39,077 nucleotides of DNA. Source: Sphaeroforma arctica JP610. Its lineage: Eukaryota > Opisthokonta > Ichthyosporea > Ichthyophonida. The first letter of the stretch is position 1. Every line of letters starts with the position of its first letter. Of this stretch, positions 1 to 11,753 are shown in pieces. The DNA is taken from positions 125,867 to 164,943 of the forward strand of contig NW_014040537.1 in NCBI RefSeq assembly GCF_001186125.1, read 5' to 3'. The notes below the pieces were generated by a model, which was not told where the DNA came from, did no database searches, and worked only from the letters and a program-made list of their open reading frames with translations. The position numbers and the translations under genes are program-made.

Positions 1-1150
1 CTTAGACAAGCTACCACTGCTAAATCCTAACTGACTAAATTGTATTTTAGTTTAATATAGTTTGAAACCTAGTAATTTCCATCGAAGTTTACATATGCAG
101 GGTTGGCGCGGAGACCGTCGTTGGTACGCAATATCTTTGAACATTTGAGCATTGCCTTGGGCGATCAGACGTGGGCGGAACGAGTGGTTTGGCAGCCGCT
201 GAACCCAGGGTCTGTTTACGTCATAGTAGAACCATCCGAAGACTTATGGATTAGCAGCATAGCGCCAGATGCGGTCGAGGATCCGTAGTAGCCCTTCAGC
301 TGGTCCGTGCAAAGTGAGATACGACCGTAGTAGGTTCTGATGAGCCCGGAATTCGGCTTGGAATAGTCGCGCGCGGGATTTGTTGCTTAGGTGATACAGT
401 CGATGGCGATATCGGTTATATCCATGGGAGGGGAGGCGTTGGTCCGGCATTGTTGGCATTGTTGTCATTTGTTGGGGCCGATGGATTTGATTCGTGGGAA
501 GTATCTGGAGATCGAGTCCAAAGGTGTGATCACCAAAGATACCGTAGTCCGTCAGCTTATAAGTCTGGAGGGAGGCGGGGGTGGTAGGCGATGATATACA
601 TGTTCTGTACCAGTTGAGCCGCCAGCATAGAGGTGGTCCAAGTGCCACGTATTACGCAGGGTAGTCTCAATCGTTTTCATACATAGTCCGTGATTTGTAG
701 ATGCGTGGCCATACTTCCGGGCTTTGAAGTTGAAATCTCCCCACACGACATCTGGTTCGAAATCGCCAATCCCGGGGGGATTCATGTATCGCCTGACGTC
801 TTCTTCAGTAAGTGATTTGAGTGGAAGGTAGAACACGGCCATATGAACGCCAAAACACACAAAGAACACCGCCTACGGTGAAGAGTGTACAAGTTGAAAA
901 TTCGATGGGTTGTGTTTGGAAAAGATGCCAATACCCCAGTGTGACGGGTGTAAGATATTGTGCTGTGCAGTGTGATGTAGAATATGGTAGTATGTGTTCG
1001 AGCGTATATGATTAAGAAATGTGGTGTTATGCCAGGTTTCAACCACACACATAACATCAACCTGATTTAAAATCGATATAACGTTCAAACACTTATCGGT
1101 ATGTGCTGTGTTGTCCATGTTGAGTCATTGTGGGTTGAAGAACGTCATCC
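1..1150 (-). pseudogene. LINE ORF2, endonuclease part (incomplete, frameshifted)
   Basis: The pieces match the EEP endonuclease that nicks target DNA for LINE insertion. Around 1118-880 there is DVMCVVETWHN (the catalytic Glu lies in ETW) followed by GIGIFSKHNPSNF. Around 730-700 lies VVWGDFNFKAR, the GDFN box. Around 530-500 lies GDHTFGLDLQILP, which fits the final Asp-His motif. These blocks sit in different frames, so at least two or three frameshifts have accumulated. Below about 480 the protein is the usual poorly conserved linker toward the reverse transcriptase, which is not in the window. The start is uncertain; an upstream open stretch at 1402-1160 may be the ORF2 N-terminus. Confidence 0.7.
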
Positions 1151-1458
1151 TCATTGGTCCTAACATTGTCCATCGTCGGTCAATACTACTGGGCTCTCTT
1201 CTTTAACGATGTCAGCCATTTCTATATCCTTGCCTGTCGTCGAAGAGTCAGTCGTGGAAAGTTGAGGCTGCGTATTGGTAAACATCGTGTCGGATGGTTG
1301 TGTCGGGAAAACTGTTGGTATATGAAGTCGTCCGGGTTCCGCACGCGCTGGTTCTTTAGCTTTTGCTGGAATTCGGGTTAGGTGAGAAGAGGTTTGCATC
1401 ATGTTTTACTTGGTAAGCCTTCTGGAGACGGTCCGCGGTAGATCGGAGGATGTCTGTG

Positions 1459-2460
1459 TTAGTGGGAGTTGACAAGGGGGCTCAGTAGTACATCCATGCT
1501 GCGGGCAAGAATTTTTGGCGCTCGTTCATGTGTGCAACGGGCCTCCCGCTTGGTGCGAAGATAGTGGATTAAGGCTGCTTTCGTAGCGTCGGGTTGTTGT
1601 TCGGAACGGGGGTCGATGTTTTTATCAAGTTGCCATTTCCACGTAAGTGCTGCATGTCGTTTCACCTTGGCAACAGCGTCGCTAGGAACACAAAGGCGTA
1701 CGAAACTGGTGGAGCTTCTGCGGCGATTTGGTTGAGATACCGATTTAGACGGGAGATACCAGAGAAAGTGATGGCGATTGAGGACTGGTTGGGCATGCCA
1801 ATATTTTTCAAATACTGATTGGGATGGGGGCTTGCCGTTAGGGAAAATTGCTCGGAATAATAGCCATATCGGAGTTATGTCATCCATTCCATGAAGAGTT
1901 TTGTCCGGCATCGGGCGGCCCACCACTTTCGTCAAAAGGTGTTCGGGTACTGGCAGCTGCGGTAGGGACTGAGAAACTGGTGGGGTCGGGCGTGTTTTAG
2001 GGCTCGGGTTTTCAGGTTTGTCCACTTTTGAGCGGTAGCTGGGAGGCTCACTGCTGCTATTGGGCGCCTGTGACCGCGGTCTTTTTGCTGGCGGAGCAAG
2101 CGGGTTTGTGGAGCCAAATCGGAAAGTGTCGGGTGTGTCTTCATCTATAGGTGCACGGGTTTGGGATTTAAGGTCCCGGAGTTTGGATTCGAGGTTGTTT
2201 ACTTTTGCACATAGGTTAGAAAGCATTTGATGCATGGTTGATTTCCATTGGTCATCAGTCAAAGGCTCCTTGGAGATGGACCCATTATTGTTCGGGGTTG
2301 GTAGAGCCGGTCCCAAAATTTGGTTGAGATTTGCCTGTAGAGTATTGACCTGGGCAGAGAGGTCTGTGATAGATTTTTGTAAGTCCAATTTCTATTGGTC
2401 ATTGGGCAAGAAGTCCTTGGGGACGAACGCCTCAGTTGAGGATTCGGCCTGGCCCGACAT
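1459..2460 (-). pseudogene. LINE ORF1 protein (nucleic-acid-binding type), copy A
   Basis: The likely original start is the ATG at 2460 (MSGQAESSTEAF). It is followed after 22 codons by a TAG at 2394-2392 where copy B has TGG (Trp) in otherwise matching sequence, so I read it as a nonsense change. The open part is 309 codons from 2388. It has two heptad-rich stretches (around DLSAQVNTLQANL and KVNNLESKLRDLKSQ) that suggest a coiled coil. A Pro/Ser/Lys-rich linker with PPAKRPRSQAP follows, and then a basic C-terminal half with FLWYLPSK, FVRLCVP and ALTWKWQLDKN. I recognise no named domain in that half; by position it should bind the element's RNA, which is inference. The stop TAA is at 1461-1459. 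Confidence 0.7.
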
Positions 2461-4583
2461 TTTTAGCTGCTGTGGGACTGTGGGTCCCCAGGCTTTCTAC
2501 TGGATTTTATTTTGTTTTGTTTGAAAATCCAAATTTCAAGTCTGGTATTTATGTGACTTTTTGGTTACTCGTGGGATCTATCACCTCGGATGGACGGCTT
2601 GTGGTCGACTATCGAGGATAACCGAGTCTCTTCGGTTTCAGGCCGGAGCATTGGTCCTTTTTACGAGTCCAATTAGCTCATCACACTGACCAAGTTAGGA
2701 TATTCAGGGGCTTTAGTCCCATCAAGGTTACAGATAAAATACCCGTTGCCCTCCCTGCATACTACTTTGTATGGTCCGCCATATGGTGATGTCATCTTGT
2801 TCATTTTACCTTCATAGCAGACCATGACAATGTCCCCTTCCTGGAAGTGTATACACTTCTTTTGGTATTCTAGGTCATATGCTGAGCGTATCTTCCCGTG
2901 ATATTGCGCAGCATTAGAATATAGTTGGTTCTTCCCATGATACTGTTGTACTGGGTGCGATCACTGATGTGTTGTAGTCTGTGAATAGATTCTGTCTGCG
3001 ACCGAATTACACATTAAATCTCGGTGACTTATGCCTTCTTGAAGTGCGCAGATTGTGGCCCATCTGTACGAAGGAAAGTAGGGAACGCCAGGTACCTGGG
3101 TTTTGTTCAACAAACTTCCGTAACAGTGGTATGAAATCTCTGTGTGATTTTTTGTTCGCATCTAAGACTTTAGGTTGGTAAGGGCCAGCGACTAGATGTT
3201 GTGTCGGCGCTTGTTCGATGACTCTTGCAAGTATGTTTTTAACATATTGTCAGTGTGTGTCTTGATCGGTCTGTATGATTTATGGGAACCAATGTTGGCA
3301 CATGATTAATACCAGCATACGTGCTACAGTAGCCGTTGATATGTCCAACATTGGTCTGAGTATGACATATGATGAGTGCACATCTAGCCATACTAACACA
3401 TATATGTGTCCTTTGTTTAAGTTTAGTAGTGGTCAAATGGTGTCCACTTGGACAAAATGCGGCTGTGATTGATTGTAAAGGATGAAATTCCTTTTGTGTA
3501 TCGTATTTTTGAGACATGATACACATCCTTCGATATACCTATTTACATATTGCTAAATTTGTGGACAATCGTGTCCATCTGCTTGCGACTTGTTTACCGT
3601 TTCCTCAGGGGTGTAATGTCCTATGTTGTGGTCTTGCTCGATGATGCTGACACGTGTTTCGTATTCTATTTTATGTGATACATCTCCATAATTAACTGTT
3701 TGGGATGCTGAAACATGTATGGCAGGTTGTTCCCGCATTGAGTCAAAGTTTGAAGGCTTCACTTCTATCTTTGCGACTAATGTGACACCCCATGGAGTCT
3801 TGCCAAAGGCTTTCGTGCCTCCTTTGAATAACGTATTGTTTGTGCATTCCACTAGCATCGGGTCTTCTTCTAGTAAAGACAAGAACTTCGGAAATCACGT
3901 TGCATTGGGGTAGTATGGTACCCATCTCGTGGTGCTGGTTGTCTCTTCAATGACTTTGCCAAGGGAATCAGGTATGAGTTTCCATGGTGGATTTGCCCAT
4001 GTATTCACTTCCTGCGCCCATTTTTGTAAGATTGCATTATGTTCTTTTGTGTAGTATTTATCAGTGTGTGCATTGTGTGCCGATGCAAACACATCTACTG
4101 TGAATTTCCCAAATAGTCTTTCAGCTTCCTTGTAGAATCTGGGGTGTAACATCCAGTCAATAGCTGATATGGTTATGGGCATGTTTGTTTCCAAGGTGGT
4201 GTACTCTTGGCTGTTGTGTGTTTTTTTATTTGCGTCTTGTAATACCTCAGACTTTTATTATCAAATGTGTCTTCGTGTAGACGCAACAACAATCTGCCAT
4301 CTGATTGTCCTGGTCTGGGACATGTATGATGGAGAAGTGGTGGTGGTATATTTCTGCTATTTATTTGGCTAGCATTGGGTGTAACGTCTGTTGGCTGTTT
4401 ATTTGCGTAAGCGCTTTATGATCTGTCCTTAGCGTCATATCCTTTCCTTTGGTGTATTCAGATAAATGTTCCGGGCTATATATCAGTACTAGTAGCGTTT
4501 TTAGTGTTTGTTCCATAACGTTGTTGTGCTAAATTTAAGCGTTTGAAGAAGTAGAGAATATCTCTCCTGAATCTATCAATGAC

Positions 4584-4593
4584 TTGAAATAAA
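4584..4593. repeat. Target-site duplication, left, of LINE copy B
   Basis: TTGAAATAAA here is repeated exactly at 5749-5758. The two copies bracket the LINE insert and lie inside the RNase H region of fossil 1, as expected for a target-primed insertion. Confidence 0.65.
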
Positions 4594-5748
4594 CATACTC
4601 TCTGACCCGCAGGTCACCAGTGTAAAACGGACTACCCAATTTCAAAACCCCACAGACCCCACCAATAAGTCACATACTAGACCTGGAATGTAGAATTTAT
4701 TTTTGTTTTTAAACAAAAAATCCAGTTGGGACCCACAGCCACCATTGGTGGGCCAGGACAAACCCCCAACTAAGACGTTCGTCACCAAGGACTCCTTGCC
4801 CAATGACCAATGGAAATTGGACTTACAAATATCTATCACATACCTCTCTGCCCAGGTCAATACTCTACAGGCCAATCTCAACCAAATGTCAGGACCGGCT
4901 CTACCAAACCCGAACAATGATGGGCCCATTTCCAAGAAGCCTCTAGCTGACGACCAATGGAAATTAACCATGCATCGTGTCAAGGTGAACAACCTCGAAT
5001 CCGAACTCCGGGACCCAAAATACCAAACTTGGGCACCTCTAAATGAAGGCACACCCCACACCATCCGAATCGGCTCCACAAGCCCGCCTGCCCCGCCAGC
5101 AAAAAGACCGCGGCCGAAGGCACCCAATAGCAGCAGTGAGCCTCCCAGCTACTGCTCAAAAGTGGACAACCCCGCAAACCCGAGCCCCAAAAAACGTTCG
5201 ACCACACCAGCTTCTCAACCCCTACTGCAGCTGCCAGTACCCACACACCTTTTGGCAGAAGTGATGGGCTACCCGATGCCGGACAAAACTCTCCACGAAA
5301 TGGATGACGTAACTCCGGTATGGCTCTTCTTTCGGGCAATTTTTCCTAATGGCAAGCCTCCATACCAATAAGAAATTGAAAATTACTGGCACGCCCAACC
5401 GTACCTCAATCGTGATCACTTCCTTTGGTATCTCCCGTCTAAACCGATTTCTTAACTAAATCGCCACATCGTCCCGGGAGTTCCACCAGTTTCGTCCGCC
5501 TTTGTGTTCCTAGTGACGCTGTTGCCCAGGTGAAACAACATGCAACACTTACGTAGAAATGACAGTTTGATAAAACTATCGACCCACGCTTCAAACACTG
5601 TCCCGACTCTACGAAAGAAGCTTTAATCCACTATCTTCATACCAAGCGGGAAGCTCGCTGCACACATGAACGAGCGCCAAATGTTCTTGCCCGCAGCATG
5701 GATGCTCTATTGAACCCCCTTGTCAACTCCACTTGTAACTTATCTCTT
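4594..5748 (+). mobile_element. LINE copy B: ORF1-only insert in fossil 1
   Basis: This 1155-bp plus-strand copy is from the same LINE family as copy A. It covers the 5' leader and the whole ORF1 region, then stops just after the ORF1 end (near CTTGTCAACTCC), with no ORF2. It splits the RNase H of fossil 1: RNase H-like sequence lies on both sides in the opposite orientation. A 10-bp exact direct repeat flanks it. Most LINE copies lose the 5' end, so a copy that keeps the 5' end and lacks ORF2 is unusual. It could be an ORF1-only derivative, comparable in layout to mammalian HAL1, or the result of internal deletion. Confidence 0.7.
4703..5739 (+). pseudogene. LINE ORF1 protein, copy B
   Basis: It aligns along its length with the ORF1 of copy A: SLPNDQWKLDLQ, QVNTLQANLNQ, PPAKRPRPKAP, LPVPTHLLAEV, MPDKTLHEMDDVTP and AIFPNGKPP all have counterparts. 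The first 222 codons are open to a stop at 5369-5371. The homologous remainder (FLWYLPSK-, FVRLCVP- and KREARCTHERAP-like) continues to about 5739 past further stops. Relative to copy A it lacks six residues in the second coiled-coil stretch. The equivalent of copy A's start codon is not an ATG here. Confidence 0.7.
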
Positions 5749-5758
5749 TTGAAATAAA
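5749..5758. repeat. Target-site duplication, right, of LINE copy B
   Basis: TTGAAATAAA is an exact copy of 4584-4593. To its right, fossil 1 coding similarity (minus strand, NDASNYGIGIILF, an RNase H start) resumes at once. Confidence 0.65.
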
Positions 5759-8509
5759 TAATATTATCCCTATGCCGTAGTTACTAGCGTCGTTCATGAT
5801 TTGGAACGGTACCCCATCTACAGGGTATGCTAGTGTCGCCGAACATGCGATAGCTTCTTTGAGTTCTTCCCACTCCTTTTTCAGTTCCGGTGTTCATATG
5901 TTTCATTTTTCCTTTCATTTGGTTCCGGAAGTGTTTAGTTGTGTGGACAAAGTGGACATGGTCGCGCATATAACTCGTGAGTCCCACCGCTTTGTGCAGA
6001 TCTCGTTTTGTTATGGGTAATGGCCAGTCCATTATTATTTTATGTTTTTTAGTATCCGCTTTGAGCCCTTGTGTGGTGACTTTTACACCTATAATGTTGA
6101 CCACTTTGACCGCGAAGGCATATTTGTTGTAATTAAGTCTGAAGTTTGCTCCATTCAACCGTTTGAATACTTTTCGAACTGTCTTGCGGTGTTTTCTGTA
6201 AGACTTGCAATGACTGTGTCATCGACATACACTTGTACTCATTTGATGTCTATAGGTAAGTTTGCCATGACTCTCTCGAGTTGTGCTATGAGTTGAGTGT
6301 AGGCCAAATGGTTCTGACTTGAATGAGTATTGCGCTCCTCTCCACGAGAACGTGAAGAAGTGTTGGCTTGCTTCGTCTACTAAGAAGTAGTGGAGCCCCC
6401 CATGAGATCTAGCTTGGAGAAGAATAGTGCACCTTGTATGTTGTGCAATACTTCCTTTTTTTTTGGTAGCACGAAATTATCACGTTCATATTGTTATTTG
6501 ATCTCACGCAAGTCTAAACATGTACTTACTTTTTTGAGGAGACCTGTTTGGTCATGTTCAACCGTTGATAACAGCGGTAAATTTACCGTTGTTCGTATAG
6601 TTCGTTTGTATTTGTGGCCGTCTGTAAATCACCTCTTCACATTTTCATCCGTTTGTGGGGTATACTTGTGTGGTACGAAGTTTACATTGGCGTGCCTCGT
6701 TTGTCTTATTACTTTCATTTGTGGGTACTGTGACTGTAGAACCTGGTAGGTTACAATGTTGTGTTGGTATCTAAGAGGTCTGCAAACCTTCTTGCTCATG
6801 CTCTGGGTTTTCCTCATGTGGATTATGTAATGTATCCCACTTCGCATCTGTTGGTATAAGTGGATTTATTAATCCTGCTATGTATATACCTATGTATGGA
6901 AGTATGTATATACCTAGAACTATTGGTGCCTTCTTGTCAGGTAGGTCCAACACTTCAAACCCCTGAGAGGTTTTCCTTCCTTGGGTTGACCCTGTTCTTC
7001 GTATTCTAGCGTCTATTTGTGCTAGTTGTATGTGACCCGGCTGTGGTCTGACTGATAGATATGGTTCAGTTACTGTATTTTGTCCATACATGTGCGTTGT
7101 GCACCGAAGTCTACTAGGGCGTTGTATGTGTTGCCATTGATTTGTATGTCAATGTGTAATTTTTGGTCTCGTGGTGCGGGAAGTAAGGATAAAGGTTGGT
7201 AATTTATATCATCTGCATTTAGTATCATCATTTCTTCATCTGTATTTACATTTAGCCTGTCAGCCATGTCAATTATGTTTGCTTCCGCCCACTAGTTGTT
7301 TCAGGACTCATCGCTATTTGTTATCTGTTCTACCTTCCCGGAGGTAATTGGTAGTCTAGCTACATGCACATCGTTCTGGACACGCTCCTCCACCTTCTTG
7401 TTCTGATTTGATGCCTTCACAGGACATTGGCTAAATCGATGTGCGGCTGGTGACACCTTACAATAGGAACATGCACGTATTGTCGCTCCTTTCTTCTCAT
7501 GGGGTTGTCCTATTGGGTTGGGTTTGTGATTTAGTGGTAGCATCCTGAGGCTGGCTGTGCGTGGCCGCGTGATAATTATATCTCTTGCACTCTCGGTGCA
7601 TACAATCTGCCTGCACCTTGGCTGCTGCTCTTATGATTGCTTAAGTAAGAGAGTGGAACACGGTATGTTTCATATCTGATAAGTGCCCGTCACTTCCATC
7701 GGGCAGTTTGTCTGCTTTAATGATGGCGTCCACTTTCTCTTGCTGTCCAATACACATGAGTGCCTGGTAGCTCGCTACCTTGAGTATTTGCTTGTGTATG
7801 GGCTTTTTGTCCGTGTTTTGGTAGCACTCATCTAACACTTACATCACTCTATGCAACCGCTCTGTGCGTACCTCTACGTTCAGTGCCTTGTTCTCCATGT
7901 CATAGAAACATTTCTAACAGAAAGTCTACTGAATAGTGTCTGAGTTTGTCAATAATAACTCTATTGAATTGCTCAGGATCTTTGTAGTGCTTTGTGATCT
8001 GTGTTTCTGAATCACATACCTCATTGAGTACCCCCTTGGTCTTCTCAGTTGCGTCAGTGGAATCTAATAGATATCTCACTAGCGCTGGATACTAACATAG
8101 TGGCATAGATTTGGTTACGAACAGGTGTCTATATTGCGTAGTAAACTCTATAGTCTTCACAATTTTCATTTTGAAGTAGCTATCTCTTGGTAACTTCGCA
8201 AATTATGAGGTCTTTAGTAGTTTCGATGGTGCAGGTTCACTAACCCTATCACCTAAGCGTGAACACATAAGCTCTATCTTGTTAATGTACTGACTGGTTA
8301 GAATTATATCATCTTCCTCATCGTCACCGCACTCATTGATAGCTTGATCGTATCTCTTTATAGTTCTGCGTCTAATAATGGTATGCAACGTTCTGGTTAC
8401 TGGTCATGAATGCCTACTCTCATTTTGTGTAGACTCGCAATGTTAACTGGTGCAGTTCGTTCTAATTTAGCTACAAACCTACTAACTAGAACATAGTTGC
8501 CTTGACAAC

Positions 8510-9567
8510 TGATTTTGCTATTTCTAGACGCATGGCTGATGCCTGTATGGGCATGCAACCCACCCGGTGATGATTGGCTTGAGCCACTGCCTTGGTTTGT
8601 CCTCCTTGCTGGGCTGTCCCCCCCACCGTCCGTGGCAGCGTCACCCTCTTCACTATCTTACATGTCTGTTCTGGTTCCCGTTGGCATCTTGTGATGTCGG
8701 TGTTGGTGTGCGTGTATTATAAGTTATTAGTAAAGACTTGTGCTAGGTTTGCTGCGAATGAGTGCCTTACTCCCTATTGTCTTTACTAGTTAATTGTATG
8801 AAAATAAATAAAAATTGAATTTATCTCACTTAGCTTTGTCGTGGTCACGCCTTGCTGCACTCCCAGGGGAAGTGTTTACCGTCCTGTGTTATGCAGTGGC
8901 TTGTTGCGTTCCTTCCTGTGATTGTAAGGTGTATATGGTGTTTGTTAGTTCATCTTATTCAGTCACGCGTGGACTTCCTTGTGCTTATTTTGTCATATGA
9001 GAAATTATTTCTCACTTGATCTTAACTTGATGTTGGTCCTAGTGACGATGATTTTGTCTATTTCTAGACATATGGCTGATGCCTGTATGGGCATGCAACC
9101 CACCCGGTGTTGATTGGCTTGAGCCACTGCCTTGGTTTGTCCTCCTTGCTGGGCTGTCCCCCGCACCGTCCGTGGCAGCGTCACCCCCTTCACTATCGTA
9201 CATGCCTGCTCTGGTTGCCGTTGGCATCTTGAGATGTCTGTGTTGGTGTGCGTGTATTATAGGTTATTAGTAAAGACTTGTGCTATGTTTGCTGCGAATG
9301 AGCTCTTTACTCTGTATGAAAATAAATTAAAATTGAATTTATCTCACTTAGTTTTGTCGTGTTCACGCTTTGCTGCACTCCCAGGGGAAGCGCTTACCGT
9401 CCTGTGTTATGCGGTGGCTTGTTGCGTTCCTTCCTGTGATTGTGAAGTGTATATGGTGTTTGTTAGTTCAGCTTATTCAGTCACTCGTGGACTTACTTGT
9501 GCTTATTTTGTCATATGAGGAATTATTTTCTCACTTGATCTTAACTTGATGTTGGTCCTAGTGACGT
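8510..9567. repeat. Tandem duplication of about 530 bp
   Basis: Unit 1 (about 8510-9046) and unit 2 (about 9048-9567) are near-identical head-to-tail copies. Both begin with TGATTTTG, run through CTGATGCCTGTATGGGCATG and end GTTGGTCCTAGTGACG. Unit 2 is shorter because a piece corresponding to about 8768-8795 is absent. The minus strand can be read as a gag-like leader (GDSPARRT), so the block may be the duplicated 5' end of fossil 1. It does not look like an LTR pair, because no copy is seen near 2640. Plus-strand open frames here look accidental. Confidence 0.75.
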
Positions 9568-9620
9568 CACCGAGGAAGTTCAGTCATATTGACGTCACCT
9601 ATGATGTTCGGTCTCATTGA
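9562..9620. repeat. 28-bp short tandem repeat with two TGACGTCA palindromes
   Basis: Three 28-bp-spaced units each begin TGAC(GT/AG)CACC. The first two contain the perfect palindrome TGACGTCA (9562-9569 and 9590-9597), which is the consensus of the cAMP-response element bound by bZIP factors. It lies just upstream, in the minus sense, of the duplicated block, so it could be a promoter relic of a retroelement. That role is inference. Confidence 0.5.
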
Positions 9621-10040
9621 CAGCACCTCTAGTGTATCGTACTTCTTGTGTTTTTTAGTATGCCGTAAACTTTTATATACCGAGCTCTCCTATTTCAGTA
9701 TGTGTTTGTCGGTTTGTGCCCTTTTGTACCTGCTACTATCAATATGGTCTTCGTTTTGCTGTTGTTATGTACCTCCTGGTCACTGTGTTTTAATCACACT
9801 GAATGTTTTACATGTTTTGTACATGAATTCGTCACACCCGTAATTCAACTTGATACGTGTGTGTGTTATTGTGTGATGTCCTCAACTTTAATGTGCGGAC
9901 TTCGTTGCACCCTTGATGTATGTCTTAAATCAAGTTGTAAACTTGTGCTGTTCGTCTTGATGTTTGCTGTCAAACTCTGTTGATGCCCATCCTGTGTTGA
10001 ACAGTGAGGGTGTGAGGTTGATGCATGTTCTGTTAATTTG
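9621..10040. other. Unassigned intergenic stretch
   Basis: T/G-rich sequence without a recognisable gene. Open frames on either strand show no motif I know. It lies between the tandem duplication and a copia-like fragment and may be decayed element sequence. Confidence 0.4.
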
Positions 10041-10600
10041 TGCATAACTGATTTGAATGTCAATTTTTGGACTGTCAATGGTTATTTGTGTGCCCCCTCA
10101 CCTTGTTGATTTGTTCGTCAAATTTGTGTTCAATTACGTAGAGAAGGCTTATTTTTACGGTGGATGTCATATTTTTATATAGTATCGTCTTGGTTCGCTT
10201 ACCAATATGACCTAGTCTTTTGTGCCACTCTTCGACTGTGCTCGTTGTGAGTTGCGCGGGTGCGTACTGGTCACTGTATAGTATGGAGAGTAGCAGAAAG
10301 ATACGACCAAAGGAAACAATAGACGTCTTCTCAAGTACAATTGTCTCAGCTAGGAATAGTCAAATGCAGGTTAAGATGTCACCAACGCAAATATTAGTAT
10401 AATTAAGTCCATAGATTCCCACCAAACTTTCATTTATCGCAAGTAGACTTGACAGACGACCCCATGTCTACTCTAAAAGTATAGTGGTAGTGGGTTCTGA
10501 TTTCACGGGACATATCAGTTCTAATACTTCTGTTCTATACTTGGTGTGGTGGGGCCCATATACAATCTTCATGAATTTCAGAACGGAGGTCAGAGGAGTG
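10040..10600 (-). mobile_element. Ty1/copia-like fragment (fossil)
   Basis: Around 10260-10160 the minus strand reads VEEWHKRLGHIGKRTKTIL. This matches the GAG-pre-integrase motif (WHxRLGH) that precedes copia integrases. Sequence before it (to about 10600) is consistent with a copia protease-to-integrase linker but is not diagnostic. No reverse transcriptase or terminal repeats are seen. It is broken and short; age cannot be judged. Confidence 0.45.
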
Positions 10601-10659
10601 CCGAGGAGACAGGAATAATATGGTCGTTTAACTTAGTTAGTACATAGTTTCTTATGTAC

Positions 10660-10984
10660 ATTAACAATATAATAAAGTATATAGTTAACAAAGGCGATAG
10701 ATGCATGGTATAGACGCAGGAGATAAATGCATGCGATAGGCAAAAGGCACATGTACCACATCAATAATATAATAAAGTCCATATAATCAAAAACTACAAG
10801 TATAGACACGTGCAAAAAAAAAACTCATGTATAAGAACCATGCGATAGATGCATGCGAAAAACGCAAAATAAAATAAAATGAAGACGAACGAAAGACATG
10901 CAAAAGACTCGTGTATAAAACGAATACGATAGATGCATGCGAATGACGCATGTATAGGAAACATACGATAGATGCATGCGATAG
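10660..10984. repeat. Degenerate minisatellite, block A
   Basis: Repeated words of the type GATAGATGCATGCGA, AAGACGCATGTATA and ACGCATACGATAG occur at irregular 13-30 bp spacing. A second motif, AATATAATAAAGT, appears twice (about 10666 and 10766). The same family recurs at 11754-12130 and 18680-18780, so one array has apparently been split by the LTR elements between. Confidence 0.7.
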
Positions 10985-11753
10985 TGTAATAAGCCGGGCC
11001 TCCACACTAGACTCTATGTATAAACGTACTCTTAAGCAGTACGCAAATTTTAAACGTACTCTTAATAGTACGAGGCACTTAAGTTTCCTAAATGTACTCT
11101 TAATAGTACGAGGAACTTAAGTGTCCTAAAATGGTTTTTAATGCTTTTATTAATTAAACTTTTCCATTTAACATATTTGGATGAGGCCATTAAAAGGCCT
11201 CAGTAAAATACCAAACCTAAAAGAGTTGATCTAGTTCTATTAATAGAGCTTTATTTACTTTGCAATTTTATTTATATCTGAATACTCCGGTAGCGAGATG
11301 GCTCAACCGAATATAGGTTTCTAGGGACTATTAACGTTACCTAGTTGATCCTCCAATAAGCCAACCATATGTGCCAGTCTGATGAAGGCTAAGTCGGTAA
11401 TTCTTGATAGTGGCAAGTTATTGGTTAAGACAATAACTAAGGACGTCAAGAGTAAAATATTTCTTCGTCTAAAGATAGGATTTTAAGAGTCTCTCGGATT
11501 CGCCCCAGAATAGAGCGACAACGAAACACTAAATAAAATCCCTTCGGCGGATACAGTACTGAGAGGATTATATATAGGCAATATCTCAGCCTCACAATCC
11601 CTCAGAGTATTGCTATTTTCACGAGGCAAATCTAAATTTATTGAACGTCTCATTTCGTTTATTTATATCGATATTTACACGATATTTAGAATTTACCTAC
11701 ACGTTTATTTATTCTAAAGCATTAGTATCGCTTTTATTAGACCGAATCTTACA
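10985..11753 (+). mobile_element. Solo LTR, same family as the Ty3-like element at 12412
   Basis: This 769-bp block starts TGTAATAAGCCGGG and ends CCGAATCTTACA, giving TGTAA...TTACA ends. It is flanked by a 4-bp direct repeat ATAG (10981-10984 and 11754-11757) inside the minisatellite. It aligns along its length with the 5' LTR at 12412-13669. By eye it is more diverged from that LTR (roughly a tenth) than the two LTRs of the element are from each other, so it is probably an older insertion. Confidence 0.85.

Larger units (their letters stand above)
1..2600 (-). mobile_element. LINE (non-LTR retrotransposon) copy A, 5' part
   Basis: Two coding blocks in LINE order lie on the minus strand: an ORF1-like coiled-coil protein (2460-1459), then an ORF2 start with an apurinic-type (EEP) endonuclease (about 1150-490). 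The reverse transcriptase is not seen and should lie left of the window. The upper boundary near 2600 comes from comparison with copy B at 4594-5748, since similarity fades past the shared GTCACATA near 2555. ORF1 carries one in-frame stop near its start and ORF2 switches frame several times, so this copy is dead. The clade cannot be named without the reverse transcriptase. Confidence 0.8.
2640..8509 (-). mobile_element. Ty3-like retroelement fossil 1, minus strand
   Basis: This is an old, heavily broken element with many breaks (a dozen or more by eye). Parts are recognisable in the expected order, from high to low coordinate: gag-like sequence (about 8400-7550), a CCHC-type zinc knuckle (about 7480-7420), an aspartic protease with ALVDFGAQRT (about 7200-7070), a reverse transcriptase with a YVDD box (about 6800-5900), RNase H interrupted by LINE copy B (about 5840-5759 and 4583-4380, with TDHKAL), a VDVFASAHNA module (about 4150-3900), and an integrase-like C-terminal half (about 3550-2700). 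No terminal repeat was found at the left end; LINE copy A begins there. Decay suggests considerable age. Confidence 0.7.

Noticed and set aside
9132-9518. 128-codon plus-strand open frame in the tandem duplication
   Set aside because: Its counterpart in unit 1 is broken, it is Cys/Val-rich without a motif, and the minus strand has a better retroelement reading.
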